NCBI GenBank assembly: GCA_029204225.1
Contig: CM055113.1
Coordinates: 13,032,813 to 13,096,812 of the forward strand
Source: Diphasiastrum complanatum
Taxonomy: Eukaryota > Streptophyta > Lycopodiopsida > Lycopodiales > Lycopodiaceae
Direction: 5' to 3'
Length of the DNA stretch: 64,000 bases
Each line of letters opens with the position of its first letter. Position 1 is the stretch's first letter. The position numbers and the translations under genes were made by a program. Under the pieces are notes generated by a model. The model was not told where the DNA came from, did no database searches, and saw only the letters and a program-made list of their open reading frames with translations. This document shows positions 58,396-64,000 of this stretch, in pieces.

Positions 58396-59003
58396 AATGT
58401 TGTAATAGTAGTTCTCGTGTGTGAGGTAGAATCCTTAAGGTGTAGAGTAAAGCCTCGATTGTAGGCCTTTTTTGCACATGGTAAAAGCTTGGGCGAAGGG
58501 ATGAAGCCATTTATGAGAGTAAAGTACCAGCCTTATAACTTTATGCTACATAAAATGCAAGTAAAATTTTCTTCACTGATCTTCTGATACATGATCTAAG
58601 TGAATCTAGAAAACAAGTTTTTTCGTAGTTGCAAGTAAAAGCAACATTATCTATCGAGATTATGAGCTAATTATGGCCATGTTTTGCTCGTGCATGCAAC
58701 TCTTTCATTTCAAAAAGTTGTGGTGGTTCACGTATGTGAGGTAGAATAAATGAAGTGTAGCTTAAAGTTCGAAGTGCTAGGCTTTGTGCATGGTAAAAGG
58801 TTGGCGATCCAAGGGTTGGGGCATTTATGAGATTAAACTCTCAACTTGAGGGCTTTGCACTACGTTAAGTGTGGGTTGACTTTTCTTTTTTGATATTTTG
58901 ATATTTTGATGCATGATCTACGTGATTGTAGAAATAGAGTTTCCACCTGGTTGTAGGTGAAAGCACAATTACTTATTGAAACTACAAGCTAATTGTGGCC
59001 ATA
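58396..59003. repeat. Degenerate tandem duplication, unit about 310 bp
   Basis: Words such as GTGTGAGGTAGAAT, GCATGGTAAAAG, CATTTATGAGA, GATGCATGATCTA-like and GAGCTAATTATGGCCAT / AAGCTAATTGTGGCCAT occur in the same order in 58396-58685 and 58709-59003. Confidence 0.75.
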
Positions 59004-59246
59004 AAGACCTATATGGTTGGCCTACTTTAAGAGTATACCCTTGGCTAGGATTAAAGCACTAAAACAAGCTAGAAACGATCTACCAACACTATGTTCGTAA
59101 TTAGCCCCTTGCCAATAGCGTATATGATCAACAACCTATTTGTGCACCTCTTCTTCATACATGTTATTGTAGCAATTTTGTGATTTCGCTTCTCGCTCCC
59201 TCTATTGTGCTACATAGATGTGGGAAAGAGGGAGGAGAGCACATTT

Positions 59247-61208
<1,962 letters not shown>

Positions 61209-61912
61209 CTTCATGGTTTATTAACTCAATGACATGGAAAGGCCATGTATGAATCAACTAACAGTTCAAGAATGCTTATGTTGAGGAATAAAGTCCTAGA
61301 AAGCATGAGAAGAAGTGATGAGAGTGCTCAAGGATATAGTCTTAGAGTGAAATCACTTAACATGGAGATAGACTCCATCGGTGATAAAATCAAAGATAAA
61401 AAAATTGTCCAAGTCATTCTAATTGGATTGAACAAGGAGTACTCCAATCTTGTTCAAATATTTTCCATTCAAGAAGTCCTTCTATCCATTGGGAAGCTTC
61501 ATAGTGTTCTCATAGTCGAGGAGAGTAGAATCCAACATGTCAAGAATATGATGGAGTCTTTATCCTTGCACAAGGGTGATGAAGAGGAAAATTTCTCTAA
61601 GAAAGGGAAGTGTAAAGGCAAAGAGTCCAACAAGAAACAAGGAGGTGATCCTATCTAGGATCTTCAAGGACGTTAAATCTAGATGATGTGTGTTTCGTAC
61701 CTTCTATCACCAAGAATGTTTTGAGTGTTGGAAAATTGTTGGAGAATGGGTTTGAGGTTCATTTCAAGCATGATGTTTGTTCTATTCTCAAGAATGATAA
61801 GTTCTTGACAAGTGGCTTAATGCAAGAGAGGTTGTTTAGGCTTGATGCAAATGTTTCTATTGTGAGTGTGATGATGGCAAAAGAGGAGTTGACACAAGTG
61901 GAGAACAAGTGA
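61209..61912 (+). pseudogene. Copia gag and GAG-pre-integrase fragment
   Basis: MLRNKVLESMRRSDESAQGY, LIGLNKEYSNLVQIF and LHSVLIVEESRIQHVKNM match the minus-strand copia gag at 18908-19228. After a break, VPSITKNVLSVGKLLENGFE and VHFKHDVCSILKNDKF give the pre-integrase region. The zinc knuckle and protease between them are deleted. Confidence 0.82.
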
Positions 61913-62646
61913 AACAAAGAGGTAGCTCTTGTCCTACCAAGATCCTTTTTCCAAGAGTGTTAATCTTCACTCCTACTCACCTAATCCATCTCCTGAGTAC
62001 AATCATACTATGTAAATATTTTCTCTCTATAGTAGTATGCAGCCTTACTAGCATAAGTCAAACAGTCTGTATCTACATCGACCTTGAAGCAGAACATGAT
62101 CAACTCGACGACATAGACGTCGATTTCACCAACTTAGCTTTATCGACATCCCAACTTTGACCCATCGACATCGACTCAAGGGCGAACAGGTCGACTCGAC
62201 TCATTCGATACCTTCGACAATTGTTGACAATCACTAGTCAAAATGGAGCTCTGCACGAGTCAGACTACGTCACCGTTCACTACGCAGATAAGGCCAAGGG
62301 CTTAAGGGAGGTGACTAAAAGTGTTGGTGGAGGTGTGACCCTTTGGTGAGGTGGCATAGGGAGGGTGGTGGCCATGTGATTGAGGGTAGGTGGCCCCCAT
62401 AAGATTGCCACTTGTTTTTGGAGCATGTGCTTGCTAGGTGACATCCATAAGGCCCACCACCCACCAAGGCCAAAAGGGAAGAAAAATAATGTGAGTGAGA
62501 GGTAGGCTCCACTCTCATTATTGAGGAGCTTGTCTTGGCTTAGTTCTCTTGAGTAGTGCTCTCAAGTCTTCTAGGCCAATTTGTAACCAAACTCTTGCCA
62601 AATTTTCCTTTGAGATTTCCTTAGTGCACCATGGACCCCGCTCGCT
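61913..62646. other. No gene recognised; possible LTR of the following gypsy gag
   Basis: A CGACATCGACTCAAGG-type patch (62085-62215) repeats TCGAC many times. The part from 62280 to 62620 lies directly before gypsy gag, where an LTR would be expected, but no second copy or primer site was found. Confidence 0.35.
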
Positions 62647-63430
62647 ATGTCCTCGAGTGAAGGACCGTCTTTACCACCTCTTCCTCCTGAACTTGATATC
62701 ACGCAGCTTGTACAGGCCTTGAATTTTCTCCAAACCCAAATCCTGAAAATGCAATATAGGCATGCCACTGCCAGACAAGAGTGGCATCCAACGCACTTGT
62801 GGTCCACCGTCATGTATCCCATGTTCAATCCAGAATTCTTTTTGGGTGTAAAGAAGGACTGACATCCTGATGTTGTGCTTTCATGGCTAGATCGGTGGAA
62901 TAGTCATTTTTTTGCTTGATAGTACAAAGATTGCATCTGCCCTTATGTTCTTATGCGGGAAGGCTTATACATGGTGATAGGTCTGAAGGGTAGGACTGGT
63001 ATCCCTTCCACATGGGATGCTTTTCATGAAGCCTTTAAAACAGCTTTCTTGAAGATCAACAACGTTTCACCACCATGCAAATGGGTAGTAGACCATTGGA
63101 TGCCTACATATAGGAATTCCAAGAAGTTTTGCCCCAATTCGCTTTGTGAATCAACTCTGTTTTAATAAAATTACATTGTATCTTTGGGCTTCCAAAAGAA
63201 TTTCAACTTGAAATGTGGCGTAACCAACTGCAGACAATGAAGGATGCTATTTGATTTACAAAGATCTTTGACGAGACCCACATTGGCTCCCGTAAGGAGC
63301 AAAGTTTGCCCAAGGCTGAGCAAAAAGAAAAGACGTTTTTCAAGAAGTGAGGAAAGACAAGATGGACAAGGGGCATCTATTGAAAGATTGCCCAAAAAAA
63401 CAAAAGAAATCTGGGAGAAAAGTCCATTGA
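62647..63430 (+). pseudogene. Ty3/gypsy gag, broken
   Basis: PSLPPLPPELDITQLVQALN, HPTHLWSTVMYPMFNPEFFL, WDAFHEAFKTAFL and finally the knuckle half GHLLKDCPKK (63371 onward) give a gypsy gag order, with stops near 62861, 62920 and 63163. The knuckle and the KKSGR that follows match positions 3-60. Confidence 0.75.
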
Positions 63431-64000
63431 TAACAAGGTTTGACTCCATCAACCAAAATGAACTTGTTCAAGTCATACTTAATGGGTTAAAGGAGGAATA
63501 TGGCAACCTTGTTCAGATTTATGCCATTAAGGAGGAGCTACCAAGTTTGGAAGCACTCCAAAGTGTGCTCATTTCTGAAGAATCAAGACAAGAGTATAAA
63601 CTCTTGAAAATGGAAAGATTGTCTCTCAACATTGATGGTAAAGCTCTCTTTACCAAAGACAAGCACAAGACAAGAAGTAAGAATCAACACCAACCCTCTT
63701 CAAGCAAGAACAATCTTATTTCCAAGGAGAAAGGAGAAGAGAATGAGTCCTGTCAAGCTTCCACATCCAAGAAGAAGAAGAAAAACATCAAGTGTTTCAT
63801 TTGTGGCAAGAAGGGGCTTTATGCCACCAATTGCTTCAAGAAGAAGAGTCAATTCAAGCAAGCCAACATGTCTAATGAAGAGATGAAGATGCTCATGCAA
63901 GTGATGGAGAGGGATCTCTTATGTTCTCGAGTTTTTCTTCATCACCTTTCAAGAAGGATGGTTCTTGGTATATCGACAGTGGAGCTTCCTCACATATGTG
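63431..64000 (+). pseudogene. Copia gag and start of protease
   Basis: NQNELVQVILNGLKEEYGNL, LISEESRQEYKLLKMERLSL and CFICGKKGLYATNCF (CCHC knuckle with L in place of H) lead to WYIDSGASSHM, the protease core, at the window end. It belongs with the copia pieces at 18.6-19.4 and 61.2-61.9 kb. A frame change lies near 63900. It continues beyond the window. Confidence 0.85.

Overview
This window is nuclear DNA of a land plant with a large, retrotransposon-filled genome. Two plant host genes can be read across their introns: an HD2-type (HDT) histone deacetylase, a family known only from plants, on the minus strand (8221 down to 5651, 3' end not found), and a complete five-exon plastid-type aspartate carbamoyltransferase (PYRB) on the plus strand (51537-57956). 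Nearly everything else is LTR retrotransposon: chromodomain Ty3/gypsy, Tat/Athila-like Ty3/gypsy without a chromodomain, Ty1/copia, and non-autonomous LTR elements. Most are truncated, frameshifted, inverted or nested. Long AG/CT microsatellites recur at seven places. No bacterial, organellar or CRISPR-like content is seen. The mix of long introns, dense old LTR elements and AG arrays would suit a fern or another non-seed vascular plant or a gymnosperm, but this placement is a guess.

Layout. 1-4.3 kb: a gag remnant, then a minus-strand chromovirus (LTRs 571-1026 and 3904-4315) whose gag piece is inverted. 4.3-8.9 kb: the HD2 gene, with a 122-bp tandem repeat in its first intron, followed upstream by a foldback sequence carrying a small tRNA-like retroposon. 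9-12.8 kb: fragments of a Tat-like gypsy family and a coiled-coil reading frame. 13-15.6 kb: an internally deleted copia element (LTR-gag-protease-LTR). 17-21.2 kb: a minus-strand copia element between two related LTR ends in opposite orientation. 22.1-29.5 kb: an LTR with its primer site, 6 kb of AT-rich sequence without recognisable genes, then a copia reverse transcriptase fused to a rearranged gypsy piece. 30-34 kb: minisatellite and mostly featureless sequence.

34192-48555 is the largest single object: a gypsy element with a perfect ATCAA target duplication, a tRNA-Asp primer site, gag with four zinc knuckles, protease, RT, RNase H and integrase. A second, non-autonomous LTR element (36620-41300, target duplication GATTG) is nested in its gag. 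Its two LTRs share only their last ~320-380 bp, so one U3 appears to have been exchanged. 49.2-51 kb: a truncated copia element. 51.5-58 kb: PYRB, with a 4.8-kb last intron that holds retroelement debris. 58-64 kb: minisatellites, a 299-bp AG array and fragments of gypsy and copia gag.

The host genes are functionally unrelated: PYRB makes carbamoyl aspartate for pyrimidine synthesis in plastids, while HD2 proteins are nuclear or nucleolar chromatin factors. The retroelement pieces do not form a working pathway, since every pol gene seen carries stops or frameshifts. The points most worth following are the LTR pair with unlike U3 regions, the alternating CTCGCAG motif array shared by that element's leader and 3' LTR, the tRNA-like retroposon inside a palindrome, the GC-AG intron in PYRB and the coiled-coil frame joined to a broken RT.
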